Assembly (NCBI RefSeq): GCF_014195655.1
Contig: NZ_JACICD010000002.1
Coordinates: 1 to 64,000 of the forward strand
Length of the DNA: 64,000 nt
DNA from: Ancylobacter tetraedralis
Lineage (GTDB): Bacteria > Pseudomonadota > Alphaproteobacteria > Rhizobiales > Xanthobacteraceae
Reading direction: 5' to 3'
Positions 52,718-62,072 of this stretch are shown here, one piece after another (the stretch's first letter is position 1; each line of letters begins with the position of its first letter). A model generated the notes under the pieces. It did no database searches and was not told where the DNA came from. It saw nothing but the letters and a program-made list of their open reading frames with translations. The translations under genes and the position numbers were made by a program.

Positions 52718-53464
52718 ATGAACGACGAGACGACCGAACGGGCCGCGCCCGATGTGCCGGCCACCCGCCGGGGGCGTTCCGAGGCGGTGATTCGCGCGCG
52801 GCTGCTGCAGGCCATTTTCGAGCGCCGGCTGCCGCCCGGCGAGAAGCTCACCGAGGAGCGCCTCGCCGAATTGTTCGGCGTCAGCCGCACCGTCGTGCGC
52901 CAGGCCCTCGCCCGTCTCGCCCAGGACGGCATTGTCGAGCAGCACCCCAATCGCGGCGCCTTCGTCGCGGCGCCCAGCCGTGCCGATGCGCGCCATGTGC
53001 TGGAGGCGCGCGCGGTGGTGGAGCCGGAGGTCGCGCATGCCCTCGCCTGCCGCTGCGGCGCCGAGGCGCTGGCGCGGCTGCGCCGCCACGTGGCGCGCGA
53101 GAATGCGGCGCGCGCCGCGGGGGATCGCGGGACGCTGGTGCGGCTCACCGGCGAATTTCATGTCGCGCTGGCGGAAGAGGCGGGCAACCCGGTTTTCGTG
53201 CGCCTGCTCACCGAGCTGCACGCGCTGAGCTCGCTCGCCATCCTGCTCTACGCACGCGGCGAGCACGCCGCCTGCCCACCAAGCGAGCACGGCGACATTC
53301 TCGGGGCAATCGAGCGCGGCGATGCCGACCAAGCGACGCGGCTGATGCGCGAGCACATCGCGCATGTGGCGGCGGAGATGGATCTCAGCGAACCTGAGGA
53401 CCGGCCCACGGATCTCGCGCAGGCGCTGGGCATCACGCCCCGCACGCGCCAGCGCTCACGCTGA
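52718..53464 (+). CDS. GntR-family regulator, FCD (FadR-like) subgroup
   Basis: A 248-residue regulator with a GntR winged helix (LPPGEKLTEERLAELFGVSRTVVRQALARL, residues about 36-66) and a C-terminal all-helical FCD effector domain (LEARAVVEPEVAHALA, TGEFHVALAEEAGNPVF, SEHGDILGAIERGDADQATRLMREH) with His residues placed to bind a metal. It may control tenA or a linked catabolic locus. A perfect 14-bp dyad lies 31 bases after its stop. Confidence 0.88.
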   Translation: MNDETTERAAPDVPATRRGRSEAVIRARLLQAIFERRLPPGEKLTEERLAELFGVSRTVVRQALARLAQDGIVEQHPNRGAFVAAPSRADARHVLEARAVVEPEVAHALACRCGAEALARLRRHVARENAARAAGDRGTLVRLTGEFHVALAEEAGNPVFVRLLTELHALSSLAILLYARGEHAACPPSEHGDILGAIERGDADQATRLMREHIAHVAAEMDLSEPEDRPTDLAQALGITPRTRQRSR

Positions 53465-53495
53465 CACGCCGGGCGCGGTAACAGGCCGCTCGAAC

Positions 53496-53525
53496 CGTTT
53501 CCGTGAACCAGGGTTCACGGAAACG
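53496..53525. repeat. perfect 14-bp inverted repeat between GntR and infA genes
   Basis: CGTTTCCGTGAACC and its complement separated by AG. It lies between convergent genes, so a shared terminator is plausible, but there is no T-tract in either direction; a protein binding site is the alternative. Confidence 0.7.
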
Positions 53526-53601
53526 CCCCGGGCCTGTCTCTCGACGGGTTTTCGTCGCGCAATCCGGTATCGAGCCCGCGCGCGGACGCCCTGCCAAGCG
53601 T

Positions 53602-53883
53602 TCAGCGACGCCGGCCCGGAGGCGGACGGCGCTGGCCGGAACCGATCGGCGGGGTCGGGCCACCGGTCTTGTGGCGGAAGTTGATGCGCCCACGCTCGAG
53701 GTCGTAGGGCGACATCTCCACCACCACCCGGTCGCCGACGATGGTGCGGATGCGGTTCTTCTTCATCTTGCCCGCCGCATAGGCGAGAATCTCGTGGTCA
53801 TTGTCGAGTTTGACGCGGAAATTTCCGTCAGGCAGCACCTCGGTCACGGTGCCGTCGAACTCGAGCAGTTCCTCTTTGGCCAT
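53602..53883 (-). CDS. infA: translation initiation factor IF-1
   Basis: A 93-residue OB-fold factor: [58 protein letters not shown]. The core of about 73 residues is canonical; the 20-residue C-terminal tail ([11 protein letters not shown] then RRPPPGRRR) is basic and longer than in most bacteria. It lies downstream of the DEAD-box helicase gene on the same strand. Only one copy is in the window; some alphaproteobacteria carry two. Confidence 0.94.
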   Translation of the reverse strand: MAKEELLEFDGTVTEVLPDGNFRVKLDNDHEILAYAAGKMKKNRIRTIVGDRVVVEMSPYDLERGRINFRHKTGGPTPPIGSGQRRPPPGRRR

Positions 53884-53959
53884 TCCTGGCTCTCCTCGTA
53901 CAGGCTTATCGAGTGCTTGCCGTCAGGCACATATCCTGACGGCAGCGCTTTTGTCTCGT

Positions 53960-55516
53960 TCAACGCGCAGGACGGACCGAATTACGCGGTCCGCTGCGCT
54001 GCTGCTCGCGTGCCGGACCTTCGGCGCGCTGGCCGTCGCGGCGCGAACCCTCGTGACGGGCGCCCTCGTGACGGGCGCCTTCATGATGAGGACGCTCGTG
54101 ACGCGGACGTTCCGGGCGCGCACCGCGCTCGTCGGCCCGGGCGGGCTGCATGAAGCGCACGCCCGTCATCTCGCCAGCGGGACGGGGCTCGCCCCGGCCT
54201 TCGGGACGCGCGTCCGTGCCGCGATATTCCGGGCGCGGGCCGCGCTGGAAGGGTCGCGCGCTGCGCTCGCCGTCACGACGCGGACCACGGTCGCCCTCAC
54301 GGCGCGTCGCGCGGGGATCGCGCTCGCGCGGCGAATCGAAGCCTTCCGGCCGCACCGCGCCTTCGCGGCGCGATTCGCCGCGACGGTCCTCCGACGGGAT
54401 GGTCAGCTTGATCAGGCGCTCGATGTCGCGCAGGAAGGCGCGCTCCTCACCGTCGCACAGCGAGATGGCGATGCCTTCCTTGCCGGCGCGCGCGGTGCGG
54501 CCGATGCGGTGGACATAGCTCTCGGGCACGTTGGGCAGGTCGTAGTTCACGACATGGCTGACGCCCGGCACGTCGATGCCGCGGGCGGCGATATCCGTCG
54601 CCACCAGCACCTTGACCGTGCCCTGCCGGAAGGCGGCAAGGGCGCGCTCGCGCTGGGGCTGCGACTTGTTGCCGTGGATCGCCTCGGCGGCGATGCCCGC
54701 GACGTTCAGGCCCTTCACCACACGGTCGGCGCCGTGCTTGGTGCGGGAGAACACCAGCGCGCGGTCGAGCGCGGTGTCGGAGAGCAGTTCGACCAGCAGG
54801 CCCGGCTTGCCGGCGCGATCGGTGAAGATCACCTTCTGCTCGACGCGGTCGGCGGTCTTGGCGACCGGGGTCACGGCGACACGCACCGGATCCTTCAGCA
54901 GGGCCTCGGCCAGCTTCTCGATCTCGCGCGGCATGGTGGCCGAGAAGAACAGGTTGCGGCGCTTGGCCGGCAGCTTGGCGACGATGGCGCGGATGGCGTG
55001 GATGAAGCCCATGTCCAGCATCTGGTCGGCTTCGTCGAGCACGAACACCTCGACCATGTCGAGCCGCACGGCATCGTTCTGCATCAGGTCGACGAGGCGG
55101 CCGGGCGTGGCCACCAGCACATCGACGCCGCCGGCGAGCGAGCGGGCCTGCCGGCCGATCGGCACGCCGCCAATGGCGAGCGCGGTGGAGGGGCGCAGGT
55201 GCTTGCCATAGAGGCGGAAGCTCTCGAGGATCTGGCCGGAGAGTTCGCGGGTCGGGCTCAGCACCAGCGCGCGGGCCGAGCGGCGCTCGGGGCGAAAGCG
55301 GTTGGTGGCGAGATGGTGGAGAATGGGCAGCGCGAAGGCTGCGGTCTTGCCGGTGCCGGTCTGGGCGATGCCGACGAGGTCGCGGCCCGCCATCACCTGG
55401 GGCACGGCTTGCGCCTGGATCGGCGTGGGAATCGTGTGGTTGGCTTCCGCGAGGGCCTTGAGGATCGGTTCGGCAAGGCCAAGTTCGGAGAAAGTGGTCA
55501 AGTAGCGTTCTTTCAT
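53960..55516 (-). CDS. rhlE: DEAD-box RNA helicase (RhlE-like)
   Basis: A 518-residue ATP-dependent RNA helicase. Motifs in order: Q motif with PTPIQAQAVP, I AQTGTGKT, Ib TPGRLVD, II VLDEADQML, III SATMP, V ATDIAARGIDVPG, VI YVHRIGRTARAG. The core ends near residue 370. The remaining 140 residues are Arg/Gly/Pro/Glu rich and disordered, with a GARHE repeat, a typical RNA-binding tail. Start ATG 55516 (MKERYLTTFSELGL). The infA gene lies 76 bases downstream, so both may work in ribosome-related RNA handling. Confidence 0.92.
   Translation of the reverse strand: MKERYLTTFSELGLAEPILKALAEANHTIPTPIQAQAVPQVMAGRDLVGIAQTGTGKTAAFALPILHHLATNRFRPERRSARALVLSPTRELSGQILESFRLYGKHLRPSTALAIGGVPIGRQARSLAGGVDVLVATPGRLVDLMQNDAVRLDMVEVFVLDEADQMLDMGFIHAIRAIVAKLPAKRRNLFFSATMPREIEKLAEALLKDPVRVAVTPVAKTADRVEQKVIFTDRAGKPGLLVELLSDTALDRALVFSRTKHGADRVVKGLNVAGIAAEAIHGNKSQPQRERALAAFRQGTVKVLVATDIAARGIDVPGVSHVVNYDLPNVPESYVHRIGRTARAGKEGIAISLCDGEERAFLRDIERLIKLTIPSEDRRGESRREGAVRPEGFDSPRERDPRATRREGDRGPRRDGERSARPFQRGPRPEYRGTDARPEGRGEPRPAGEMTGVRFMQPARADERGARPERPRHERPHHEGARHEGARHEGSRRDGQRAEGPAREQQRSGPRNSVRPAR
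54050..54079 (-). repeat. exact 15-bp tandem duplication in the helicase tail
   Basis: CTCGTGACGGGCGCC occurs twice head to tail and encodes GARHE GARHE in the disordered C-terminus of the helicase; degenerate copies (PHHEG, GARHEGS) flank it, suggesting growth by slippage. Confidence 0.85.
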
Positions 55517-55757
55517 GGGCGATCGGCTTCGCAGGCATCGGGCCTTGCGAACGCGAACGCGGGGGTCTGAGACACCCCGCGTGGCCTGGGACGTCGGCGA
55601 TATGTGATGATGAGGGGCTGAAGACTGCTGCGGCTGAACCGAAGCGGACGTCGCGCAACGCGGCCCCGATACGGGCAAACCACCCGTACACCGTGCCTAT
55701 GTGGCGTAAATACGTGGTGATTTCAAGTCGTCACTGGCCGGGATATAAGCTCGGCCC

Positions 55758-56501
55758 ATGTTTCCCGACGTCGTCGACCTCCGCAGCTTCTATGCCCAGC
55801 CCCTCGGCGTGGTCACCCGCCGCCTGATCGGGCGGTCCATCCGCGCGCGCTTTTCCGATGTGCGCGGCCTCGCCGTGCTCGGCATCGGCTATGCCACGCC
55901 TTATCTCGGCGTGTTCCGCGAGGAATGCGAGCGCACGCTCGCCTTCATGCCCGGCGCGCAGGGCGTGACCCGCTGGCCCTCCGCCGCGCCGACGCTGGCG
56001 GCGCTGGTCGACGAGACCGAGCTGCCGCTGCGCGACGGCATGGTCGACCGCGTCATCGCCGTGCACCTGCTGGAAATGACCCCCGCCGCCGAGGACGTGC
56101 TGCGCGAAGTCTGGCGCGTGCTGGCCCCGGGCGGGCGGGTGCTGTGCGTCGTGCCCAACCGGCGCGGCGTCTGGGCGCGGGTCGACAATAACCCGTTCGG
56201 CCATGGCCGGCCCTACTCGCGCGGGCAGATCACCGACCTCCTGCGCGAGGCGCTGTTCACGCCGGTCGCCTGGGGCGAGGCGCTCTACATGCCGCCCGTC
56301 GCGCATAATTGGCTGCTGCGATCGGCCGTGGCGTGGGAGCGCGCGGGTGCCTCCCTCTCCCTCCCCTTCGCCGGCGTGCATGTGGTGGAAGCGACCAAGC
56401 AGGTCTACAAGCCGGTGGTCACCAAACGCCGCGCCGCGCAGCTGCGCGTGCTGCGGCCGGTGCTCGAACCCGTTCTGTCCCCCCGCCCGCTGGGCGGCTG
56501 A
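55758..56501 (+). CDS. SAM-dependent methyltransferase
   Basis: A 247-residue class I methyltransferase of an alphaproteobacterial type. Motif I is partly degenerate (VRGLAVLGIGYATPYL), with the post-I to motif II region DGMVDRVIAVHLLEM and motif III LREVWRVLAPGGRVLCVVPN. A C-terminal helical region ends KQVYKPVVTKRRAA. It starts 241 bases from the divergent helicase gene and converges on metW. The substrate is unknown. Confidence 0.82.
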   Translation: MFPDVVDLRSFYAQPLGVVTRRLIGRSIRARFSDVRGLAVLGIGYATPYLGVFREECERTLAFMPGAQGVTRWPSAAPTLAALVDETELPLRDGMVDRVIAVHLLEMTPAAEDVLREVWRVLAPGGRVLCVVPNRRGVWARVDNNPFGHGRPYSRGQITDLLREALFTPVAWGEALYMPPVAHNWLLRSAVAWERAGASLSLPFAGVHVVEATKQVYKPVVTKRRAAQLRVLRPVLEPVLSPRPLGG

Positions 56502-56526
56502 GGACGGCCCGGCGGGCGCGCGCGGC

Positions 56527-57195
56527 TCAGTCCTTGCGCGAGAGCAGGAACACCGCCTGCTCGCCGAGCAGGTTCCACACCGCCCAGGGCAGGTTGACGC
56601 GCACCGGATGGCCGGACGCGTTGAGCGCCGTGGCGCGCTCGATCTTTGCATCGACCTCCCCCACCAGATCGACAAAGTCGCGAATGGTGCAGAAATGGAT
56701 GTTCGGCGTGTCGTGCCAGCTATAGGGCAGGTTGTCGGAACTGGGCATCCGGCCATTGACCAGCAGGTCGAGCCGCAGGCGCCAGAAGCCGAAATTCGGG
56801 AAGGAGACGATGGCGCGCCGGCCCACGCGCAGCATCTGCTCCAGCACCCATTTCGGCCGCCGCGTCGCCTGGATGGTCTGCGACAGGATCACGTAGTCGA
56901 AGGCGCCGTCGGGATAATCGGCGAGGTCGAGATCGGCGTCGCCCTGGATGATGGCGAGACCGCGCGCCACCCCGGCATTGACCCCCTCGCGCGAGAGTTC
57001 GATGCCGCGCGCATCGCAGCCGCGCGTGGTGGCGAGCAGCTCCAGCAACTCGCCATCGCCCGAACCGACATCGAGCACGCGCGAGCCGGGCGCCACCATG
57101 TCGGCGATCAGCAAGAGGTCGACACGCTTGCCGGAGGCGGCGCGGGCGGCCTCCTTCATGGTGAGGTCGTGGATGGCAATATCGCGCGGCGACAT
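56527..57195 (-). CDS. metW: methionine biosynthesis protein MetW
   Basis: A 222-residue protein with a class I methyltransferase fold (SRVLDVGSGDGELLELLA, DYVILSQTIQATRRPKWVLEQML, SFPNFGFWRLRLDLLVNGRMP), the MetW pattern. It is needed with MetX for homoserine acetylation or succinylation in many alphaproteobacteria. Its ATG overlaps the metX stop (TGATG, start 57195). It ends 25 bases from the convergent methyltransferase gene. Confidence 0.93.
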   Translation of the reverse strand: MSPRDIAIHDLTMKEAARAASGKRVDLLLIADMVAPGSRVLDVGSGDGELLELLATTRGCDARGIELSREGVNAGVARGLAIIQGDADLDLADYPDGAFDYVILSQTIQATRRPKWVLEQMLRVGRRAIVSFPNFGFWRLRLDLLVNGRMPSSDNLPYSWHDTPNIHFCTIRDFVDLVGEVDAKIERATALNASGHPVRVNLPWAVWNLLGEQAVFLLSRKD

Positions 57196-58385
57196 CACGC
57201 GACCCCCACCGCGCGGGCCGCGGCATCGATGAAGCCGCGGGTGATGGCGGAGAATTCCGGCTCCTCCAGCAGGAACGCGTCGTGGCCCTTGTCGCTGTCG
57301 ATCTCGGCAAAGGAAACCTGCGCGCCGGCCGCGTTCAGCGCATGCACCACCGCGCGCGAATCGGCCGTGGTGAACAGCCAGTCGGAGGTGAAGGAGACGA
57401 GGCAGAAGCGCGTCCGGCTACCCTTGAACGCATGGGCCAGCACCCCGCCATAATCCGCCGCGAGGTCGAAATAATCCATGGCGCGGGTCACGTAGAGATA
57501 GGAATTGGCGTCGAACCGGTCGACGAAGGCCTCGCCCTGGTGGCGCAGATAGGATTCCACCTGGAAATCCGCGTCGAACGAGAAGGTGTGCCCGTCGCGG
57601 TCCTGCAGCCGGCGGCCGAACTTCCGGTGCAGCGAACTGTCGGACATATAGGTGATGTGCGCCGCCATGCGCGCGACCGCGAGGCCCCGCCGCGGGCTGG
57701 TGCCCTCGACCAGGTAGCGCCCGGCGCGCCAGTCGGGATCGGCCATGACCGCCTGGCGGCCGACCTCGTGAAAGGCGATGTTCTGCGCCGAGTGGCGCGC
57801 CGCCGTGGCGATCGGCATCGCCGCGAAGACCCGCTCGGGATAGCTCGCCGCCCATTGCAGCACCTGCATGCCGCCCATGGAGCCGCCCACAACGGCCAGC
57901 AGCCGCTGGATGCCGAGATGGTCGACCAGCATGGACTGCGCGCGCACCATGTCGCGGATGGTCACGACCGGCAGGTCGAGCCCATAGGGCCGGCCGGTCG
58001 CCGGATTGGTGGAGGACGGCCCCGTGGTGCCGAGGCACCCGCCGAGCACGTTGGAAGCGATGACGAAGAAGCGGTCGGTGTCGATCGGCTTGCCCGGCCC
58101 CACCAGCGTCTCCCACCAGCCGGGCTTGCCGGTGACGGGATGCACGTTGGCGGCGTGCTGGTCGCCCGACAGCGCGTGGCACAGCAGGATGGCGTTGCTG
58201 CGCGCGGCGTTGAGCGTGCCATAGGTCTGGTAGGCGATCTGGAACGGGCTCAGCATGCCGCCGGCGTCGAGCGGCAGCGGCGCATCGGCACCGAAGCGCG
58301 CCACCAGCGAATGCGGATGGTCCGCCTCGCCGCGCGCGGCCTCATAAAACGGCCTTTCCAGGGTGGTCGTGTCGCCTTCGGCCAT
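57195..58385 (-). CDS. metX: homoserine O-acetyltransferase MetX
   Basis: A 396-residue alpha/beta-hydrolase-fold acyltransferase of methionine biosynthesis. Catalytic Ser is in [14 protein letters not shown]; Asp and His are in SDWLFTT and [14 protein letters not shown]. It also has [22 protein letters not shown] and [19 protein letters not shown]. Whether the acyl donor is acetyl- or succinyl-CoA cannot be read safely from the sequence. The start is ATG 58385; a TTG two codons upstream is possible. metW follows, overlapping. The upstream DNA carries a TTGACA and a repeated CCGGAC element. Confidence 0.94.
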   Translation of the reverse strand: MAEGDTTTLERPFYEAARGEADHPHSLVARFGADAPLPLDAGGMLSPFQIAYQTYGTLNAARSNAILLCHALSGDQHAANVHPVTGKPGWWETLVGPGKPIDTDRFFVIASNVLGGCLGTTGPSSTNPATGRPYGLDLPVVTIRDMVRAQSMLVDHLGIQRLLAVVGGSMGGMQVLQWAASYPERVFAAMPIATAARHSAQNIAFHEVGRQAVMADPDWRAGRYLVEGTSPRRGLAVARMAAHITYMSDSSLHRKFGRRLQDRDGHTFSFDADFQVESYLRHQGEAFVDRFDANSYLYVTRAMDYFDLAADYGGVLAHAFKGSRTRFCLVSFTSDWLFTTADSRAVVHALNAAGAQVSFAEIDSDKGHDAFLLEEPEFSAITRGFIDAAARAVGVA

Positions 58386-58397
58386 GATCAACCGTCC

Positions 58398-58426
58398 AAC
58401 CGGACAAACAGTTCGTTATACCGGAC
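58398..58426. promoter_or_regulatory. direct repeat of ACCGGAC in the metX leader
   Basis: AACCGGAC at 58398-58405 and TACCGGAC at 58419-58426 are 21 bp apart, two helical turns, just downstream of a TTGACA (minus strand, 58453-58458). They lie near the expected transcription start, a place for a repressor. No SAM-II riboswitch core (GCTAAA) is seen. Confidence 0.4.
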
Positions 58427-58519
58427 GCACGGATGATCCCACAGCACCGGCTTGTCAATATCGGGCACGGTGAGATTTTGTTTTGCGCCGCGCGCGCACG
58501 GCGCTAGGAACATCGGCCG

Positions 58520-59482
58520 ATGAACGAGAACCCTCGCCCCCTCGCCACGCCCGACGACGCCTCGGTTCTGAACGCCGGCAGCGCCCCCCCCGCTCCCGCG
58601 CCAGACCTCGCGGTGCTGCGTTCGGAAATCGACCGCATCGACGCGGCGATGCACGCGCTTTTGATCGAGCGCGGCCAGATCATCGACCGGCTGGTGGCGG
58701 TGAAGCGGGCGCGCGGCGCCGAGGGCGGCTCCGCCTTTCGCCCGGCGCGCGAGGCCTCGATGATGCGCCAGCTGGTGGACCGCCACCGGGGCATCCTGCC
58801 GCTCGATACGGTGGAAGGCATCTGGCGGGTGATCATCTCCACTTTCACCTATGTGCAGGCGCCCTATGCCGTGCATGCGGACCTGGCCGCCGGCGAGGCC
58901 GCGATGCGCGATACCTCGCGCTTCCATTTCGGCTTCACCGTGCCCTTCGTCGCGCATATGGGCCCCGCGGGCGTGGTGGCGGCGGTGGCTGCCTCGCGCG
59001 GCGACCTCGGCCTCGTCCCCGCCTTCGCCCCGCCCGGCGCCAGCGCCTGGTGGACCGCGCTCGAAGGCGCGCACGCGCCCAAGATCATCGCCCGGCTGCC
59101 CTTTGTGGAGCGCGCCGACCACCCCGCCGGCCTGCCCGTCTTCTGCATCGCCCACCCGGTGACGGATGGCGCGGTGACGGAGGTGGAGACCTGGAGCCTG
59201 CATGTCGGCGGCTGGTCCGCCCAGGCCGCCCGCGCGCTCGCCCCGCTGGCCGATGTCATCGCCGTGCCCGATCGCGGGCTCGATGGCGCGGCGCTGCTGG
59301 TGTCGATCCCGGTCGGCGGTGCGGTCGCGCTCGATGCCGTGCTCGCGACGCTGCGGGCGGCCGGCGCCTCGGTGCGTGCAGTGGCCCTCGTGGGTAGCCA
59401 TGCGCGCCGCCATACCCATTCGCCGCACCCCGCGCTGCCGCCGGGCGCCGCCCCCATCGACGCCCGCGCCGGAAACCCCTGA
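58520..59482 (+). CDS. chorismate mutase with C-terminal extension (PDT-like?)
   Basis: A 320-residue protein. After a Pro/Ala-rich N-terminus, residues about 28-115 are an AroQ-type chorismate mutase ([51 protein letters not shown]). The remaining 200 residues ([43 protein letters not shown]) have the outline of a prephenate dehydratase-like binding fold but without clear catalytic TRF-type motifs. It heads the hisC-tyrC block and probably makes prephenate for tyrosine and phenylalanine. ATG 58520 has AGGAA nine bases before it. Divergent from metX. Confidence 0.85.
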   Translation: MNENPRPLATPDDASVLNAGSAPPAPAPDLAVLRSEIDRIDAAMHALLIERGQIIDRLVAVKRARGAEGGSAFRPAREASMMRQLVDRHRGILPLDTVEGIWRVIISTFTYVQAPYAVHADLAAGEAAMRDTSRFHFGFTVPFVAHMGPAGVVAAVAASRGDLGLVPAFAPPGASAWWTALEGAHAPKIIARLPFVERADHPAGLPVFCIAHPVTDGAVTEVETWSLHVGGWSAQAARALAPLADVIAVPDRGLDGAALLVSIPVGGAVALDAVLATLRAAGASVRAVALVGSHARRHTHSPHPALPPGAAPIDARAGNP

Positions 59483-59520
59483 CGCGCGCCCTCCCTTTCC
59501 GCCCCTTCGGAGTGCCTGCC

Positions 59521-60660
59521 ATGTCGTCCGCCACCCTCCCGAGCCGTCCCGTCCCGCGCCCCGGCGTGCTGGCGATCGAGGCCTATGTGCCCGGCAAGGC
59601 GAGCGCGGGGCCGGGCACAAGGGTGTTCAAGCTCTCGGCCAACGAGAACCCGCTCGGCGCCAGCCCGAAGGCGCTGGAGGCCTACCGCTCCCTCGACGCG
59701 CTGGAACTCTACCCCGACGGCTCCTCGCTCAAGCTGCGCGAGGCGATCGGCGCCGCCTACGGGCTCGACCCCGCGCGCATCGTCTGCGGCACCGGCTCGG
59801 ACGAGCTGCTCATGCTCACGGCTCTGGCCTTCGCGGGCCCGGGCGACGAGGTGCTCTATTCGCAATATGGCTTCCTGGTCTACCGCATCGCCACGCTGGC
59901 GGCCGGAGCGACGCCGGTGGTGGCGCCGGAGACGGACCATCATTCCGACGTCGACGCGCTGCTGGCGGCGGTGACGGATCGCACGCGCGTGGTCTTCCTC
60001 GCCAATCCCAACAACCCGACCGGCACCTACCTGCCCTTCGACGAGATCAAGCGCCTGCAGCGCGGCCTGCCGCCGAACGTGCTGCTCGCGCTCGACGCGG
60101 CCTATGCGGAATATGTGCGCCGCAACGATTATGAATCCGGCATCGAGCTGGTCGCCACCACGCAGAACGTGCTGATGCTGCGCACCTTCTCCAAGATCCA
60201 CGGGCTTGCCGCCCTGCGCGTCGGCTGGGCCTATGGCTCGGCCGAGGTGATCGACGCGCTCAACCGCATCCGCGGCGCCTTCAACGTCTCCGCGCCCGGC
60301 ATCGCCGCCGCCATCGCGGCGATCCAGGACACGGGCCACACCGAGGCGGCGGTCGCGCATAACGAGCAATGGCTGCCCTGGCTGACGCACGAACTGACCG
60401 CGCTGGGGCTGACGGTCACGCCGAGCGTCACCAATTTCCTGCTGGTGCATTTCCCCGACGCGCCGGGCAAGACCGCGAAGGAGGCCGACGCCTTCCTGAT
60501 GCAGCGCGGGCTGATCCTGCGGCGGGTGGATTCCTATGGCCTGCCGGGCGCGCTGCGCCTGACCATCGGCACCGAGGAGGCGAACCGCCTGCTGGTCGCC
60601 GCGCTGGCGGAATTCCTCGGAAAGACGGGCGAACGGGCGGGCACGGGTCATGGTGCTTGA
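59521..60660 (+). CDS. hisC: histidinol-phosphate / aromatic aminotransferase
   Basis: A 379-residue class I/II PLP aminotransferase of the HisC family: [49 protein letters not shown], and the PLP lysine in [19 protein letters not shown]. Standing between chorismate mutase and prephenate dehydrogenase, it may transaminate prephenate or aromatic keto acids as well as histidinol phosphate. The tyrC-like gene begins 10 bases before its stop. Confidence 0.92.
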   Translation: MSSATLPSRPVPRPGVLAIEAYVPGKASAGPGTRVFKLSANENPLGASPKALEAYRSLDALELYPDGSSLKLREAIGAAYGLDPARIVCGTGSDELLMLTALAFAGPGDEVLYSQYGFLVYRIATLAAGATPVVAPETDHHSDVDALLAAVTDRTRVVFLANPNNPTGTYLPFDEIKRLQRGLPPNVLLALDAAYAEYVRRNDYESGIELVATTQNVLMLRTFSKIHGLAALRVGWAYGSAEVIDALNRIRGAFNVSAPGIAAAIAAIQDTGHTEAAVAHNEQWLPWLTHELTALGLTVTPSVTNFLLVHFPDAPGKTAKEADAFLMQRGLILRRVDSYGLPGALRLTIGTEEANRLLVAALAEFLGKTGERAGTGHGA

Positions 60661-61585
60661 TCCCCCGCTGGCGCAGCCGCTGGTCGGCCGGCTCGCCGTC
60701 ATCGGCATCGGGCTGATCGGCTCCTCCATCCTGCGCGCGGCAGCGGCGCGCAAGCTGGCGGGCACGCTCATCGCCTATGACGGCGATGCGGCGGTGCGCG
60801 CCCGCGCGGCCACGCTCGGCCTCGCGGACCTCATTGCCGCCACACCCGCCGAAGCCGTGGCGGGCGCCGACATCGTCATCCTGTGCGTGCCGGTCGGCGC
60901 CATGGGCGCGGTGGCGCAAGCCATCGCCCCGCATGTGGCGCCGGGCGCCATCGTCTCCGATGTCGGCTCGGTGAAGGGCGCGGTGCTGAACGCGCTGCGG
61001 GCGCATCTGCCCGAGGGCGTGCACGTCATTCCCGGCCATCCGGTGGCGGGAACGGAGTATTCCGGCCCGGATGCCGGCTTTGCCACGCTGTTCCAGAACC
61101 GCTGGTCGATCCTCACCCCGCCAGAGGGCGCGGATGCGGATGCGGTGGCCAGGCTCTCGGGGCTGTGGAGCGCGATGGGCGCCAATGTCGAGATCATGAC
61201 GCCCGAGCACCACGATCTGGTGCTGGCCATCACCTCGCATGTGCCGCACCTCATCGCCTACAACATCGTCGGCACGGCGGCGGACCTCGAAAACGTCACC
61301 CAGTCGGAAGTGATCAAGTACTCGGCCGGCGGCTTCCGCGACTTCACCCGCATCGCGGCGTCCGACCCCACCATGTGGCGCGACGTGTTCCTCAACAATC
61401 GCGCGGCGGTGATCGAGGTGCTGGGCCGCTTCACCGAGGACCTGATCGCACTGCAGCGGGCGATCCGCTGGGCCGAGGGGGACAAGCTGTTCGACCTGTT
61501 CACCCGCACCCGCGCCATCCGCCGCTCGATCATCGAGATCGGCCAGGAGACGGCGGAGCCCGATTTCGGCCGCGAGCGGGGGTGA
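60650..61585 (+). CDS. tyrC: prephenate/arogenate dehydrogenase (cyclohexadienyl dehydrogenase)
   Basis: A 311-residue NAD(P)-dependent TyrA-family enzyme. The Rossmann motif is [58 protein letters not shown] and [15 protein letters not shown] mark the substrate domain. It makes 4-hydroxyphenylpyruvate or tyrosine. No ACT domain or chorismate mutase domain is fused. It overlaps hisC by 11 bases, so the two are coupled, and faces the VOC gene. Confidence 0.92.
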   Translation: MVLDPPLAQPLVGRLAVIGIGLIGSSILRAAAARKLAGTLIAYDGDAAVRARAATLGLADLIAATPAEAVAGADIVILCVPVGAMGAVAQAIAPHVAPGAIVSDVGSVKGAVLNALRAHLPEGVHVIPGHPVAGTEYSGPDAGFATLFQNRWSILTPPEGADADAVARLSGLWSAMGANVEIMTPEHHDLVLAITSHVPHLIAYNIVGTAADLENVTQSEVIKYSAGGFRDFTRIAASDPTMWRDVFLNNRAAVIEVLGRFTEDLIALQRAIRWAEGDKLFDLFTRTRAIRRSIIEIGQETAEPDFGRERG

Positions 61586-61631
61586 GACGGCGGGCGACCC
61601 CCGCCGCCTCCCGCCCCTCATCCCACGTCGC

Positions 61632-62006
61632 CTAAATCGCCGCGCCCAGCGCATAGACCCGCAGCCGATGACCATCGGGATCAAGGGCAACGAAGCTGCG
61701 GCCGAAATCGAGATCGGTCGGCTTCAGGGCGATGGCGACGCCCTGCGCGGCCCAGCTTTCATAGGCGGCATCGACGGCGGCGGCATCCGCGACCTTGAAG
61801 CCGATCTCGCCGCCGCCGGCGCGCAGCTGCGGCGCCGGCTGCACGTCGTCGCGCCGCCACAGGCCCAGCGCCACGCCCGCCGCCAGCGGGAACAGGGCGA
61901 AACCGGGGCTCTGCTCGATCGGGTCACGCTCCAGCAGGCGGGTGTAGAAGCGGGCGCTGGCAGCGGGATCGTTGACATAGAGAAGGATATTGCTGGCGTC
62001 GGTCAT
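61632..62006 (-). CDS. VOC-family (glyoxalase/dioxygenase-like) protein
   Basis: A 124-residue single VOC module of the small glyoxalase/fosfomycin-resistance type: NILLYVNDPAASARFYTRLL at the start and RSFVALDPDGHRLRVYAL at the end. I use ATG 62006 as the family-like start. An ATG at 62039 has AGGGGG seven bases upstream and would add 11 residues, so the start is unsettled. It follows the YafY/WYL regulator gene on the same strand, and a 23-bp dyad that is nearly identical to one upstream of the regulator lies in front of it. Confidence 0.85.
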   Translation of the reverse strand: MTDASNILLYVNDPAASARFYTRLLERDPIEQSPGFALFPLAAGVALGLWRRDDVQPAPQLRAGGGEIGFKVADAAAVDAAYESWAAQGVAIALKPTDLDFGRSFVALDPDGHRLRVYALGAAI

Positions 62007-62049
62007 GGTGGGCCCCATCGGTGGATCGAGGACACCCATCTATCGCCCC

Positions 62050-62072
62050 CTGCTGCCAGTTTCCGTCAGCAG
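62050..62072. promoter_or_regulatory. 23-bp dyad upstream of the VOC gene (copy 2)
   Basis: Outer arms CTGCTG / CAGCAG with core CCAGTTTCCGT, spanning the regulator stop codon. It matches 21 of 23 bases of the reverse complement of copy 1 at 62783-62805. The pair suggests a repressor site controlling both genes. Confidence 0.8.

Noticed and set aside
51452-53365. 637-codon - strand open frame across atpC, the repeats, tenA and the GntR gene
   Set aside because: Covers four clear + strand features; no recognisable motif.
58386-58519. SAM-II riboswitch upstream of metX
   Set aside because: The conserved core with GCTAAA is not present; only a promoter-like TTGACA and direct repeats are seen.
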